Source: Clostridia bacterium
GTDB lineage: Bacteria; Bacillota_A; Clostridia; Oscillospirales; CAG-272
DNA length: 64,000 nucleotides
Assembly: GCA_017462125.1 (NCBI GenBank)
Contig: JAFTRQ010000122.1
Location: 1 to 64,000 of the forward strand
Reading direction: 5' to 3'
Below the pieces are notes generated by a model. The model saw only the letters and a program-made list of their open reading frames with translations, was not told the DNA's origin and did no database searches. Both the position numbers and the translations under genes were made by a program. Positions 43,383 to 52,023 of the stretch are shown piece after piece (the stretch's first letter is position 1; each line of letters starts with the position of its first letter).

Positions 43383-45941
43383 ATGAATTATAAGGATCAA
43401 AACGATGCAACCTTAGTAGACCTCACCTTGCTTGGCAACGAATCAGCATTCGAAGAGCTGGTGAAGCGTTGGCAGACCGTAGCAATGCGAATCGCGGTAT
43501 CGGTCACAAATAACCATTATACTGCGGAGGATGCCGTGCAGGACGCCTTCGTTACCGCGTGGCAGAGATTGGACACCCTGCGCGACAAAAGTAAATTCGG
43601 CGCTTGGGTATGCCGTATCACAAGATACCGTACCATCAATCTTGCTACCAGATACCGTGACTTTATTCCTTTTGAGCTGATCGAAAATAGCGATCAGGAT
43701 CTTTATGAAGACCTTTTCGGCTATTTCAATGACGACAGAGAGTGCGAAAAACTGCATATGCACGTAGAAAATCTGTCCGAAAAGCTGAAAACAGTGATCA
43801 AAATGTTCTATTTCGAAGGACTTTCTCTTGAAAACATCTCAAAAAAGACAAATCTGTCTGTCGGCACGGTAAAGAGCCGCTTGCACGACGGAAGAGTGAA
43901 GCTGAGAAAGGAAATGGGACTTATGGATAAGCATAATGATAATGAAACGTTGCTTGAGGCGGTAATGAGACGCGTTGAGGAGCTGAAAAGATGGCGTCTT
44001 CGCCAAAGCAAAAAGGGTTTTGAGCAGGACTATAACGAATGCCTCGCAGACGTTGAGGGTCTGCCCGAATCCGAGCAAAAATACCACGCTCTTGCCGACG
44101 TGCTGAATCTGGGATTCTGGTATCTCAGCGGTGACGAGAAAAAGGAAGAGCTTGAAAAGAAGATCAAGGAAGCCGCAATAAAAGGCAACAACAGAGAAGT
44201 GCTTGGCTATGCCATTACCCGCACTGCCAACGGGCTTTCGGGACAGCCCAAGATCGACCACAATCTGAACACCGTCATCCCCAAGCTTGAACAATACGGC
44301 TTGACAGAAGCGATCGGAAGCGTATATTTTTGGATCGGCTTTGAATATTACGACCAGCTGAAGGACAGCTCCAAAGCCCGAGAGTATTATTCAAAGGCAC
44401 TTGAAATCCTGCCTCCCTCCGACGTCTATCACGCAACGGCTATAGCCGCATTGTCCTGCTTGGATAACGTAGCAGACTATCTGAACGATAAAATGAAATA
44501 CCGCATAGAGGTAACGGGAGAGGAATACAGGCTTGACGGCACAAGATTGCTTTTCTGGTCACAGCCCGGCTTTACACGTGGCTATCTGAACACCTATAGC
44601 GATCGCGCTAACGCAGATCCAACGTATTATATTTCGCGTACCGACAGCATTATGTACGATGAAGCAATGACCGTCGGCGAAACGATCAAGAGCTTTGACA
44701 ACACCGCCACGCTGACGTTTGTCTCCGACGATGCCGAGGTCGACACCCCCTGCGGCACCTTCCGTAATTGTTGTGTCTTTGTCTGCTGTGACAATCGTTT
44801 TAAAACTACCGTTTATTTCAAGCGCAACATCGGAATCGTTGCCTATGAGCATATTTCAAAATTCGCTCAGAACACCGAAACCAAGCACGCGAGCTTTAAG
44901 CTTGCCTCCTACAAAATACTCGGCGGCACAGGTATGATCCCCTTTGCGAAAGGGAATCTCTGGACCTATTCAAGCAACAGACTTGACGGCTTGTGTGAGT
45001 ATGAAATAAAATATGAGGTCACCTACTTTGACGGAAAAAAGGCAATCCTTACACACCCGTGCTACGTAATTAAGAACGGTTATGATAAGACCCGTTGGGA
45101 TGATTTGATGGGATATCTGCGCAACTTCTACATCAGAGATCTTGGCGAGAACGCAGAGGAATTAAACGACCTTTCCGCAGAAATGCAGCTTGCCGAAGAG
45201 CTTGCAAAAACGCCTTGGCAGAAGGCGCATACCGAGGTCGCAAATTCCGTTATGAGAAGATTTTACGCAACAGACCCCGATTTCGATCCCAACGCAAAGG
45301 AAAAGGGATACAGAAACTTCTTCAATCTTCTTGACGTATCCTTTGACAACGGAAAGGTATTCATCTCCGACAACCGCGATTACGGATTTGAATGGAAAGA
45401 CTATTCTCCCGAAGCACAGCCCCTGCTTTATAACGATCTATATAAGATCTTATCCGAAAACGTCGGGTGTCTTTGGAACAGCAATACAAAAGCAGGCGAC
45501 AGCTTTACCTATACTTGCCCGGTGTTCCGCAAAAATACAGACTTTGTTTGCAACGTAACCGTAGATGCTTGTGAACCGATCACTGTTAAGGCGGGAAAAT
45601 TTGAAAACTGCATCAAGCTGTCTTACGGCAGCAACCACGAAACCTGGACAAACGGCGCCCTGTTCCGCGTTGTAGATGCCGATTGGTATTTCGCCGATAA
45701 GATAGGTCTTATAAAGGCTGTCTTCAAGCTGGACAATTTTACTCGTGAGATCACCTATGAGCTCGCGTCTTATAAGGGTGAAGGAGACGGCTATATGCCG
45801 ATCATTCCCGACACAGAAAGATACTATGAGCTTGTGGGAGAGGACGCGAAGTTGCACGGCTCGGTCCGCTACGTATTCGCCGCAAACGACGACGGAGATC
45901 TGAAGATCCTTGCCGATCAAAAGGGAACTATCGATATTTAA
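43383..45941 (+). CDS. Giant ECF sigma factor with TPR-like and repeated beta-rich C-terminal domains
   Basis: The 852-residue protein begins with a complete ECF sigma factor: region 2 (EDAVQDAFVTAWQRLDTLRD, about residues 50-80) and region 4 (LSLENISKKTNLSVGTVKSRLHD, about 157-180). Some 650 residues follow where most ECF factors stop. Residues 310-350 look like TPR pairs (YYDQLKDSSKAREYYSKALE). After that come repeated beta-rich units with the pattern TPCGTFRNC...YFKRNIGIVAYEH and VKAGKFENCIKL...WYFADKIGLIKA. No membrane segment or anti-sigma gene is adjacent, so the C-terminal part is probably a built-in sensor or scaffold. AAAGGAGA precedes the ATG at 43383. The function of the tail is unknown. 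Confidence 0.85.
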   Translation: MNYKDQNDATLVDLTLLGNESAFEELVKRWQTVAMRIAVSVTNNHYTAEDAVQDAFVTAWQRLDTLRDKSKFGAWVCRITRYRTINLATRYRDFIPFELIENSDQDLYEDLFGYFNDDRECEKLHMHVENLSEKLKTVIKMFYFEGLSLENISKKTNLSVGTVKSRLHDGRVKLRKEMGLMDKHNDNETLLEAVMRRVEELKRWRLRQSKKGFEQDYNECLADVEGLPESEQKYHALADVLNLGFWYLSGDEKKEELEKKIKEAAIKGNNREVLGYAITRTANGLSGQPKIDHNLNTVIPKLEQYGLTEAIGSVYFWIGFEYYDQLKDSSKAREYYSKALEILPPSDVYHATAIAALSCLDNVADYLNDKMKYRIEVTGEEYRLDGTRLLFWSQPGFTRGYLNTYSDRANADPTYYISRTDSIMYDEAMTVGETIKSFDNTATLTFVSDDAEVDTPCGTFRNCCVFVCCDNRFKTTVYFKRNIGIVAYEHISKFAQNTETKHASFKLASYKILGGTGMIPFAKGNLWTYSSNRLDGLCEYEIKYEVTYFDGKKAILTHPCYVIKNGYDKTRWDDLMGYLRNFYIRDLGENAEELNDLSAEMQLAEELAKTPWQKAHTEVANSVMRRFYATDPDFDPNAKEKGYRNFFNLLDVSFDNGKVFISDNRDYGFEWKDYSPEAQPLLYNDLYKILSENVGCLWNSNTKAGDSFTYTCPVFRKNTDFVCNVTVDACEPITVKAGKFENCIKLSYGSNHETWTNGALFRVVDADWYFADKIGLIKAVFKLDNFTREITYELASYKGEGDGYMPIIPDTERYYELVGEDAKLHGSVRYVFAANDDGDLKILADQKGTIDI

Positions 45942-45958
45942 AAAATTCATGATAAGTA

Positions 45959-45992
45959 GCAAGCCTTCCTCACAAGGGAAGGCTTGTTGTTA
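45959..45992 (+). terminator. Terminator after the giant sigma gene
   Basis: CAAGCCTTCC pairs with GGAAGGCTTG around a short loop, followed by TTGTTAT. Confidence 0.75.
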
Positions 45993-46004
45993 TAATACTA
46001 AAAC

Positions 46005-46033
46005 TTGACAATACATGAGCAATATGGTATAAT
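46005..46033 (+). promoter_or_regulatory. Promoter for the lipoprotein gene
   Basis: Perfect TTGACA (46005-46010) and TATAAT (46028-46033) are spaced by 17 bases, with a leader of about 100 bases. Confidence 0.85.
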
Positions 46034-46142
46034 TGATATGTAAAGAACTATATCCATCCGATAGGCAGATGCAATTGGTAGCAGATAGTTGTTACAAGCC
46101 GTCAAAATTGCAACAGTTTTTAACGCAGAAAGGAGCTTTATT

Positions 46143-46937
46143 ATGAAAACAAAAAAATTATTGCCATTCTTTTTGACATTTGTACTTGTGCTTTCCGTGA
46201 TATTTGTCTCCTGTGATACATCCTCTGAGCAGGAAGAAAGCAGTACATTGACCGAGTACATTTCCAATACGATGACCGAGGAACAGCCTTTAGAAACAAC
46301 CGATAGTGAAACCGAATCACTATCCGAAACAGAGATTGAGACCCATGCTCCATTCGATTGGGTAGAGAAAAGCTATCCCGACATCGAATTGACCGAAATA
46401 GCCTACACACTATCATGCAATTATGACCTCCCCACGTTTTTCAAAGCTTTTGAGCAAGGCGGTGATATGTTTGCTACCTATTTGGAGCATTGGGAAAAAA
46501 TCAACCCTGAACATAGATGGGTTGATTATGAAACACTCTGTGCTTGGGCTCAGCTTTCGGAAACGCTTCCACTAATCCTTCCCGATGACGAAATTGAGGT
46601 AGAGTATTATACAATCGCATATTATCCCGATAGTGGACATCTTGCGCAGCATTTCAAAATAAAGGACGTTGATTGCTCAATCGTAATTATATATTACGCT
46701 CATGGCGAATATGAGTTCTCCCCAAAAGGCGATGTGTACGAAGAAGCCACCTTTCTTGAGCATCAAATTGGGCTTAAACTGAGCACAAAAGATGACGGAA
46801 GTATATCCCTTCACGGAAATGTCGAGGTAGCAGAATTTGGCAATAGAAATATTGTTATCACCGTATATAACCCCACCGGTGCAGAGGTCACAAATGAATC
46901 TCTTGATGTGCTCTCTCACTTTAGAATTGCGGAATAA
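46143..46937 (+). CDS. Hypothetical lipoprotein
   Basis: The 264-residue protein has a lipoprotein signal (MKTKKLLPFF, hydrophobic core, lipobox FVSC near residue 23), then an acidic Ser/Thr/Glu-rich linker of about 45 residues, then a globular domain (about residues 80-264) that I do not recognise. Aromatic residues are frequent (EVEYYTIAYYPDSGH, SIVIIYYAHGEYEFSP). It would be anchored outside the membrane. AAAGGAG precedes the ATG at 46143. It has its own strong promoter and lies between terminators, so it is a single-gene unit. A link to the giant sigma factor upstream is possible but unproven. Confidence 0.8.
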   Translation: MKTKKLLPFFLTFVLVLSVIFVSCDTSSEQEESSTLTEYISNTMTEEQPLETTDSETESLSETEIETHAPFDWVEKSYPDIELTEIAYTLSCNYDLPTFFKAFEQGGDMFATYLEHWEKINPEHRWVDYETLCAWAQLSETLPLILPDDEIEVEYYTIAYYPDSGHLAQHFKIKDVDCSIVIIYYAHGEYEFSPKGDVYEEATFLEHQIGLKLSTKDDGSISLHGNVEVAEFGNRNIVITVYNPTGAEVTNESLDVLSHFRIAE

Positions 46938-46970
46938 ATATAATCATTAAAACAATAATAAACTAAATGA

Positions 46971-47013
46971 AAAGCGGTTGCTTTCTACCCAAAAGGTATT
47001 AAGCAACCGCTTG
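46971..47013. terminator. Hairpin terminator between converging genes
   Basis: AAGCGGTTGCTT and AAGCAACCGCTT pair over 12 bp. The T run is weak on the plus strand (GCTTTTATTG). Confidence 0.7.
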
Positions 47014-47049
47014 CTTTTATTGTATCATTAAATTACTGCAAAATAAATC

Positions 47050-49884
47050 TTATTTCACAAGAATCACAACCGTACCAACGCCTTCCTTGAAGACCTTGCT
47101 ACCCTTGAAGGAGAGGTTTTCGTGAACGCGCAGGTCAAGTCCATCGGTGTCAACGTCCCAATAAAGCTCTGCGCCCTCGGGGATCTTGTTACAGATGTCA
47201 ACAACGGGAGCGTTCGAATTGATGATCCAACCCGACTTGTAGCCCTCGGGGATTCTGCAAGGCTCGATCTGACCGAAGATCGTGTTTGCAGGCTCCTTGG
47301 TGATCTTGTAGGTCTTACCGTCAACGGTTACACCGCAGGTTGCATCACCGCGGAAGCCGATCAGCTTGCCGCGCGCGTTGAGACGGTACTCAAGCAGATT
47401 CTTACCCTTGTAGGTGATCTTGTGTCCGTCAAGAGAGAACTCGTCAAACTCAAGCTCCAGCGGAACCATAAGCTCATAAGTTTCAAGGAACTTCGCATCT
47501 GCCTCTTCATTTCTTCTGAAGCTTCCGTCGGGCCAAAGCTCTCTCATAGTCTTGTAGTGACGGCAAAGTGCATAGGAGCCGTTTGCAAAGCGAGTTGCAA
47601 AATAATCGGATTTACGGGAAACTGTGTAGGGATTGTCAACCGCATCAATACCGCCGTATGCGCCGAGAGTCTTCAATACGTCAAAGAGCGTGGAGGGAGC
47701 ATCACCCGATTCACCGGATTGGTCGTCACGGAGACGGCAACCGATGTAGGTAGCGCGACCGAGTCCGTACTTCTTGGTTGCACCGATCACGTAATTGTTT
47801 GCGTTGGCAACAGCCTCGCCGTCAGAGAGCGTTACGTTGTAAACTCTGTCGGGAAGCATATCGGTAGGAATCTTCATCTTGGAAACACCCGCGAGAATTC
47901 CCGTGAAGTTCACCTCGTGAGCGGAGCCACCCTCAACAACGTTCTGTGCAGCCTTCAAGCCAAAGAAACGAAGCCATCTTGCGGGAACCTTACCGTTATC
48001 AACAGCAGCGGGAGCCGCATTCCATACCACGTTACCGCCACCGCGGGCAAACTTTTCAAGAAGGATCATAAACTCCTCATCGTAGAAGGGCTCAAAACCG
48101 ACTACGATCGTGGAATATACACCAATACCAAGCTTCAGCTTGCCCTTTTCAACAGTACCGAGATTTACGATCCTGTCAGAAGGACAGTAGTTACAGTAGC
48201 CGTACTGAACCATCCAGCTTCCGAAGCGTTCCTCAATGGAGGTGAGGTATTTGGGATAAACGTACAATACGTCGATGTCACGGGGACGTCCCCAGGTCAG
48301 GATCGACTCTCTCGCGCTTCGTCCGCCACCGCTGATAGCGGTCGATACGTTGTTGAATCTCTTTCTTGCCTCGGTGGGGAAGCCCCAAGCGCCCCAGGAG
48401 GCAACCTCGTTACGGTTCAGCGTACCAAGGGAAGCGGACATTGCGCCGCCGTAGTAGTTACGGTCAAACCAACCGCACTCGCAGAAGTCTGTGCCGCCAT
48501 AGGAGAAGTAATCGTTCCACTTGAAATAGTCGTAGCATCCCGAGATCGCCTCGCGGATGGTGCTGGAATAAACGTAATCGGGAGAATAGTCGAAGGTACA
48601 ATAGCCTCTTTGAAGAGCGTGATGGAATCTGCCCTCGCCGCGTCCGGGAGCATAGTGGTCACAGGTAGGAGATTCCTGCCAGGTTGCGTGACCGAGGCAG
48701 AGAGGATCCCAGCCTGCGTGCTTTACGTAGGTATCTCTGATATAATCTCTTGCATCACAGCACATTCCCACAACCTGATCCTGAAGCATCTCGAAATAAG
48801 TGCGACGCATACGGAAGGTGCGGTAAAGGTCAGCAGAGGAGCTTCCGATCACGTGCTGCGTATGGGATCTTCCAAGATGCTCACGGTCAGCAAGCATATC
48901 GTAGCCAAAGTATACAAGCGCCTTGTCGAAATCCGCAAACAGAGGATCGATCTTGGCAAGCCTCGATTGGAAATTCTCGGTCATATAACGTGTGGGGATC
49001 TCATAAGGACCGAAATGATTGAAGCCCCAGTCAAACTGAATGTGCATCTCGTCAGAGTAGAGCTCCATAAATTCAACACCCTTTTCACGGTACATATCGA
49101 TCACACCGTGAACGTAGTTGATAACGTCGGGATGGAAATAGTCCATCTCGGGCGTATCCATATAGAATATAGCAAAAATACGGTTTCCGGGCAGATCTGT
49201 CTTACCTTCAACAACCATATGTCTGTTGCCAAAATACGTGCTCAGATCGTAGGGCTCCTTTGAGATCGTGCAGGTATAATCGCTCTCGGGAACCTCGAGG
49301 ATCGATTCGGGCTTGATCACAAGATATGCGCTTCCGTTGTCCTCCTCGGTATATGTGAAGAGGCGAGCGTGATTGAACTGCGGATAAATATGTCCCTTGT
49401 TGTTTGCCCAACGCTCGGAAAGAACACCGTTGAACTTAAACGAGCCGTCTGCTTCGCGAATACCCTCGGCATAAAAGCGGTGCTGACCGCCCACGCCCAT
49501 CGTATCCTTGAAGTTTCTTCCAAGGTCAAGGGGATTGGTTACGCTGGCACCGATACCGATGCCGTATTGCTCGGCATAATCGGAGACCTTCTTGGTGCAG
49601 TCGATAAACTCGGGATGTGTAAGATGAAGCTCTCTTTCACCACCGCCAAAGAAGTGGTCGTGGAAGAAGGTGATGATCTCCGCCTTGCCTCTCTTGGCGT
49701 TCTCGCAAACGTCCTTCAGGGAGGAGCTTGCTTTTGTGGTTTGGTTGTTGGCTGTCTTTGGAGTGTATTGCTCCTCGGGGGCGTTCGCATAGGCTCTCAG
49801 CTTGTCGTCCTCTGTAAGAAGGATTGATGAACGGCGAACGAGTGCATGGAGTGGCGGATTCTTCTTAAGTTTTGGTGTAGACAT
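47050..49884 (-). CDS. Large putative glycoside hydrolase-like protein of unclear family
   Basis: The 944-residue protein appears to have a TIM barrel (about residues 60-480), an alpha/beta domain like the trimerisation or amidotransferase-like domain of GH42-type enzymes (about 530-760: DIDVLYVYPKY, LLEKFARGGGNVVWNAAP), and a C-terminal beta-sandwich. Candidate catalytic acids lie in FMELYSDEMH (near residue 278) and in several conserved-looking Asp/Glu/His clusters, but I cannot assign a CAZy family. There is no signal peptide, so a cytoplasmic enzyme is expected. GAAAGGAG precedes the ATG. Its 260-base leader is highly structured and shares hairpins with the unknown gene at 31.5 kb. It stands alone between terminators. 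Confidence 0.6.
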   Translation of the reverse strand: MSTPKLKKNPPLHALVRRSSILLTEDDKLRAYANAPEEQYTPKTANNQTTKASSSLKDVCENAKRGKAEIITFFHDHFFGGGERELHLTHPEFIDCTKKVSDYAEQYGIGIGASVTNPLDLGRNFKDTMGVGGQHRFYAEGIREADGSFKFNGVLSERWANNKGHIYPQFNHARLFTYTEEDNGSAYLVIKPESILEVPESDYTCTISKEPYDLSTYFGNRHMVVEGKTDLPGNRIFAIFYMDTPEMDYFHPDVINYVHGVIDMYREKGVEFMELYSDEMHIQFDWGFNHFGPYEIPTRYMTENFQSRLAKIDPLFADFDKALVYFGYDMLADREHLGRSHTQHVIGSSSADLYRTFRMRRTYFEMLQDQVVGMCCDARDYIRDTYVKHAGWDPLCLGHATWQESPTCDHYAPGRGEGRFHHALQRGYCTFDYSPDYVYSSTIREAISGCYDYFKWNDYFSYGGTDFCECGWFDRNYYGGAMSASLGTLNRNEVASWGAWGFPTEARKRFNNVSTAISGGGRSARESILTWGRPRDIDVLYVYPKYLTSIEERFGSWMVQYGYCNYCPSDRIVNLGTVEKGKLKLGIGVYSTIVVGFEPFYDEEFMILLEKFARGGGNVVWNAAPAAVDNGKVPARWLRFFGLKAAQNVVEGGSAHEVNFTGILAGVSKMKIPTDMLPDRVYNVTLSDGEAVANANNYVIGATKKYGLGRATYIGCRLRDDQSGESGDAPSTLFDVLKTLGAYGGIDAVDNPYTVSRKSDYFATRFANGSYALCRHYKTMRELWPDGSFRRNEEADAKFLETYELMVPLELEFDEFSLDGHKITYKGKNLLEYRLNARGKLIGFRGDATCGVTVDGKTYKITKEPANTIFGQIEPCRIPEGYKSGWIINSNAPVVDICNKIPEGAELYWDVDTDGLDLRVHENLSFKGSKVFKEGVGTVVILVK

Positions 49885-49898
49885 AATAATCTCCTTTC

Positions 49899-49917
49899 TG
49901 CTGCCAAGCCGGCAGCA
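49899..49917 (-). other. GC-rich hairpin just before the ribosome site of the 944-residue gene
   Basis: TGCTGCC and GGCAGCA pair over 7 bp around a 5-base loop. It sits in the same place relative to the start as the hairpin at 32698-32712. Confidence 0.6.
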
Positions 49918-49930
49918 AAAAAACTTGGAT

Positions 49931-49963
49931 GAATTTTGCCCTTGGCAAAATTCGAGCGTGAAA
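49931..49963 (-). repeat. Composite leader repeat, copy A
   Basis: GAATTTTGCC and GGCAAAATTC (49931-49953) form a perfect 10-bp stem with a CTT loop, followed by GAGCGTGAAA. The latter can pair with TTCACGCT at about 50012-50019. Copy B at 32731-32770 has the same parts in the same order. Confidence 0.7.
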
Positions 49964-50152
49964 CTGTTAAATTACCCCTAAAAAGGAAAAGTAACCTTCA
50001 CGCTGACCTCCATTTCAGTATTTGGCGGTCGTAAGCATTGTGATATGACCGCCTTCATCCGCTGGGGATCTTTCCCCAATAAAACTAACGACACTCTGAC
50101 TTTTAGCTTTCAGCGCATCGTTACAAAGAAACAGAATTTCTTTGTTGTGACC

Positions 50153-50181
50153 ATTATAGCACACCAAAATCAAGATTGCAA
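50153..50181 (-). promoter_or_regulatory. Promoter for the 944-residue gene
   Basis: Minus-strand TTGCAA (50176-50181) and TATAAT (50153-50158) are spaced by 17 bases. Confidence 0.75.
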
Positions 50182-50254
50182 TGCTTTTCGCAAAATTTAT
50201 TTGTTATTTTTTGACAGAAATCCAAGGCAAAATCAAGCAAAACAATCCAATAGC

Positions 50255-50296
50255 AACAAAGCCCCGCCAAACAGATGCTTGACCTGTCTGACGGGG
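50255..50296 (-). terminator. Terminator after dpaB
   Basis: On the minus strand CCCCGTCAGACAG pairs with CTGTTTGGCGGGG, with G-T pairs, followed by CTTTGTT. Confidence 0.8.
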
Positions 50297-50310
50297 AGTT
50301 TTAAGTATAT

Positions 50311-50871
50311 TCAGAGAAACAGCTTTCTGGTCTGCTTGCCACGCAGCGCCTCTTCAAGAGTTTTGGGAACGAGCGAAAAATCGGCAACAAGGGAATGGGG
50401 CTTTTTAACGGGATCATCCTGAAGCATCGGCACAAGAAATATGTTCTTGCGTGATAAAAGCGTTCCGAGATTTCCCAAATTGGCAGACATAGCGTCATTC
50501 GAGGCAAGCGCGATCACGAGAGGTCTGTCGCTGCGCAGATGTGCCTTCGCCGCCATACAAACGGGTGTATCTGTAATCCCGTTGGCAAGCTTCGCCAGCG
50601 TGTTGCCCGTGCAGGGAGCTATCACCAATGCGTCAAGCGATATCTTGGGCCCCAACGGCTCCGCATCCTCGATGGTGTGAATGATACCGTGCTCACACAG
50701 CTGCTCGATTTTTCGGATCCATTCCTCACGTGCGCCAAAGCGTGTATCGGTCTGAAACGCGTTAAAGCTCATGATCGGAATGATCTCACCGTATTCCTTT
50801 TTCAAAAGCTTCAGTACCTCAAACGAATTGGAAAACGTACAAAAGGAGCCGCACAATGCATATCCGATCAT
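50311..50871 (-). CDS. dpaB: Dipicolinate synthase subunit B
   Basis: The 186-residue flavoprotein-like subunit (SpoVFB) has the start MIGYALCGSFCTFSNSFEVL, the PCTGNTLAKLANGITDTPV motif of the flavoprotein family, and SNDAMSANLGNLGTLL. With DpaA it makes dipicolinic acid from dihydrodipicolinate in the mother cell; the acid loads the spore core with calcium. It overlaps dpaA by four bases. Many Clostridia use EtfA instead of DpaAB, so the presence of both subunits is informative about lineage. Confidence 0.95.
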   Translation of the reverse strand: MIGYALCGSFCTFSNSFEVLKLLKKEYGEIIPIMSFNAFQTDTRFGAREEWIRKIEQLCEHGIIHTIEDAEPLGPKISLDALVIAPCTGNTLAKLANGITDTPVCMAAKAHLRSDRPLVIALASNDAMSANLGNLGTLLSRKNIFLVPMLQDDPVKKPHSLVADFSLVPKTLEEALRGKQTRKLFL

Positions 50872-51782
50872 ATATTTATCCCTCCTTTTTCAAGAATGTC
50901 GGAGATCGTTTCAAAAATGTATTTTCCTGCGCTGACAGGCGAATATTTACCGGGTAACGAGGGAGCAAACACGGTTCTGATGCCTACGTCGCGCGCCGCG
51001 GCAAGATCGATCCCGCCGGGAGACGACGCAACCTCAATATAAAGAGGCTTATTCGTGAATCCCTTCAATATGTTTTCGGTCAGAATAACGTGGGGAACCG
51101 TGTTGAAGATCACGTCGCTTTCTTCTGCCGCGCGTCGAAGCTCATCGGAATCACCTCCAAGCCTGACCGCCCGATATCCGTTCAGCGCGATTTCGCAAAG
51201 AGCCTCGTCACGCCTTGCCGCAACGCTGACCTCGGCACCAAGCTTATCAAGAAGTCCCGTAAGAACCGTACCGATCCGTCCGTATCCACACACCAATGCC
51301 TTCATACCGCGCACCGTCACATCCGTGTGCTCCATCGCGATCATCAAAGCCCCCTCGGCAGACGGCAATGCATTTTTCCTCTGCAGATCCTCGCTTTTGT
51401 AATAATCAAAAGCCGAGATACCGTTCACCTCACACAGCCGCATGATCTCATCGGGTATCATACCGCCGAGAACAGTCTTGCATTCATATTTTTTCGCCGC
51501 TTTTACAACGTCCGCAAGCTTGACCGTCTCTTCAGCGGCAGAGGGTAGCGACAGGTCAAGATTGTTTCGGGTAACAGGCAAGGGAAGAATGATAACGTCG
51601 CTTTTTTCAATTGCTTTGTAAAAGCTTGAGCAGATCTCAGCCCCCTTACATCCCGTTCCCATATCACCGAGACCGTACAGACATACCCTATGCCCGCGCG
51701 AAATAAGCGAATCGGCAATCACAGCCTGTCTGCGGTCTCCGCCCAATATAGCAAATTTGTATCTATGTTCATTTCGCATCAT
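50868..51782 (-). CDS. dpaA: Dipicolinate synthase subunit A
   Basis: The 304-residue protein (SpoVFA) has an N-terminal domain starting with YKFAILGGDRRQAVIADSL and a Rossmann domain (ALVCGYGRIGTVLTGLLDKLGA) like that of D-isomer dehydrogenases and adenosylhomocysteinase. It acts with DpaB in spore dipicolinate synthesis. GAGGTG lies upstream of the ATG at 51782. A SigK-type promoter would be expected upstream, but I could not identify one with confidence. The presence of dpaAB implies that the organism, or its recent ancestor, forms spores. Confidence 0.95.
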   Translation of the reverse strand: MMRNEHRYKFAILGGDRRQAVIADSLISRGHRVCLYGLGDMGTGCKGAEICSSFYKAIEKSDVIILPLPVTRNNLDLSLPSAAEETVKLADVVKAAKKYECKTVLGGMIPDEIMRLCEVNGISAFDYYKSEDLQRKNALPSAEGALMIAMEHTDVTVRGMKALVCGYGRIGTVLTGLLDKLGAEVSVAARRDEALCEIALNGYRAVRLGGDSDELRRAAEESDVIFNTVPHVILTENILKGFTNKPLYIEVASSPGGIDLAAARDVGIRTVFAPSLPGKYSPVSAGKYIFETISDILEKGGINI

Positions 51783-51955
51783 AAACAAACACCTCAAGGC
51801 ATAAATTCAAAATTTGAGACTAAAATAATAGCCTCATTCTATCGTATGCGGTTTATCGAAAAAGCGTGATAACCGTCGAATAGAGAATTCTTGACAAATA
51901 ATTTGTAAAAGGATCGGTTTGTTAACAAAATATTCAAACAATAATCGTGTAAATA

Positions 51956-51964
51956 TGGTATAAT
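51956..51964 (+). promoter_or_regulatory. Extended -10 promoter for rhaB
   Basis: TG-G-TATAAT (51956-51964) is an extended -10 element. A -35 is not convincing; a TTGACA at about 51891 is too far away for this -10. Confidence 0.5.
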
Positions 51965-52023
51965 CAACTATGTAATGTTATTTACAGATTATTTTTACAG
52001 TTATTTATTTTACGGAGGTATTT

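Larger units (their letters stand above)
49885..50145 (-). promoter_or_regulatory. Long structured leader of the 944-residue gene
   Basis: Between the promoter and the start codon lie about 260 bases with four or five hairpins: ACAAAGAAA/TTTCTTTGT (50122-50144), GGGGA/TCCCC (50064-50084), GGCGGTC/GACCGCC (50022-50060), the AGCGTGAA/TTCACGCT pair, and copy A of the repeat. On the minus strand GGAGG followed 5 bases later by GTG opens a 7-codon reading frame near 50000-50020. No known riboswitch class is recognised. Confidence 0.55.

Noticed and set aside
47122..49263. 713-codon plus-strand frame opposite the 944-residue gene
   Set aside because: The minus-strand gene has a ribosome site, promoter and domain-like sequence; the opposite frame has none.
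51891..51896. TTGACA as -35 of rhaB
   Set aside because: It is more than 60 bases from the TATAAT at 51959, and nothing resembling a -10 is at the right distance.
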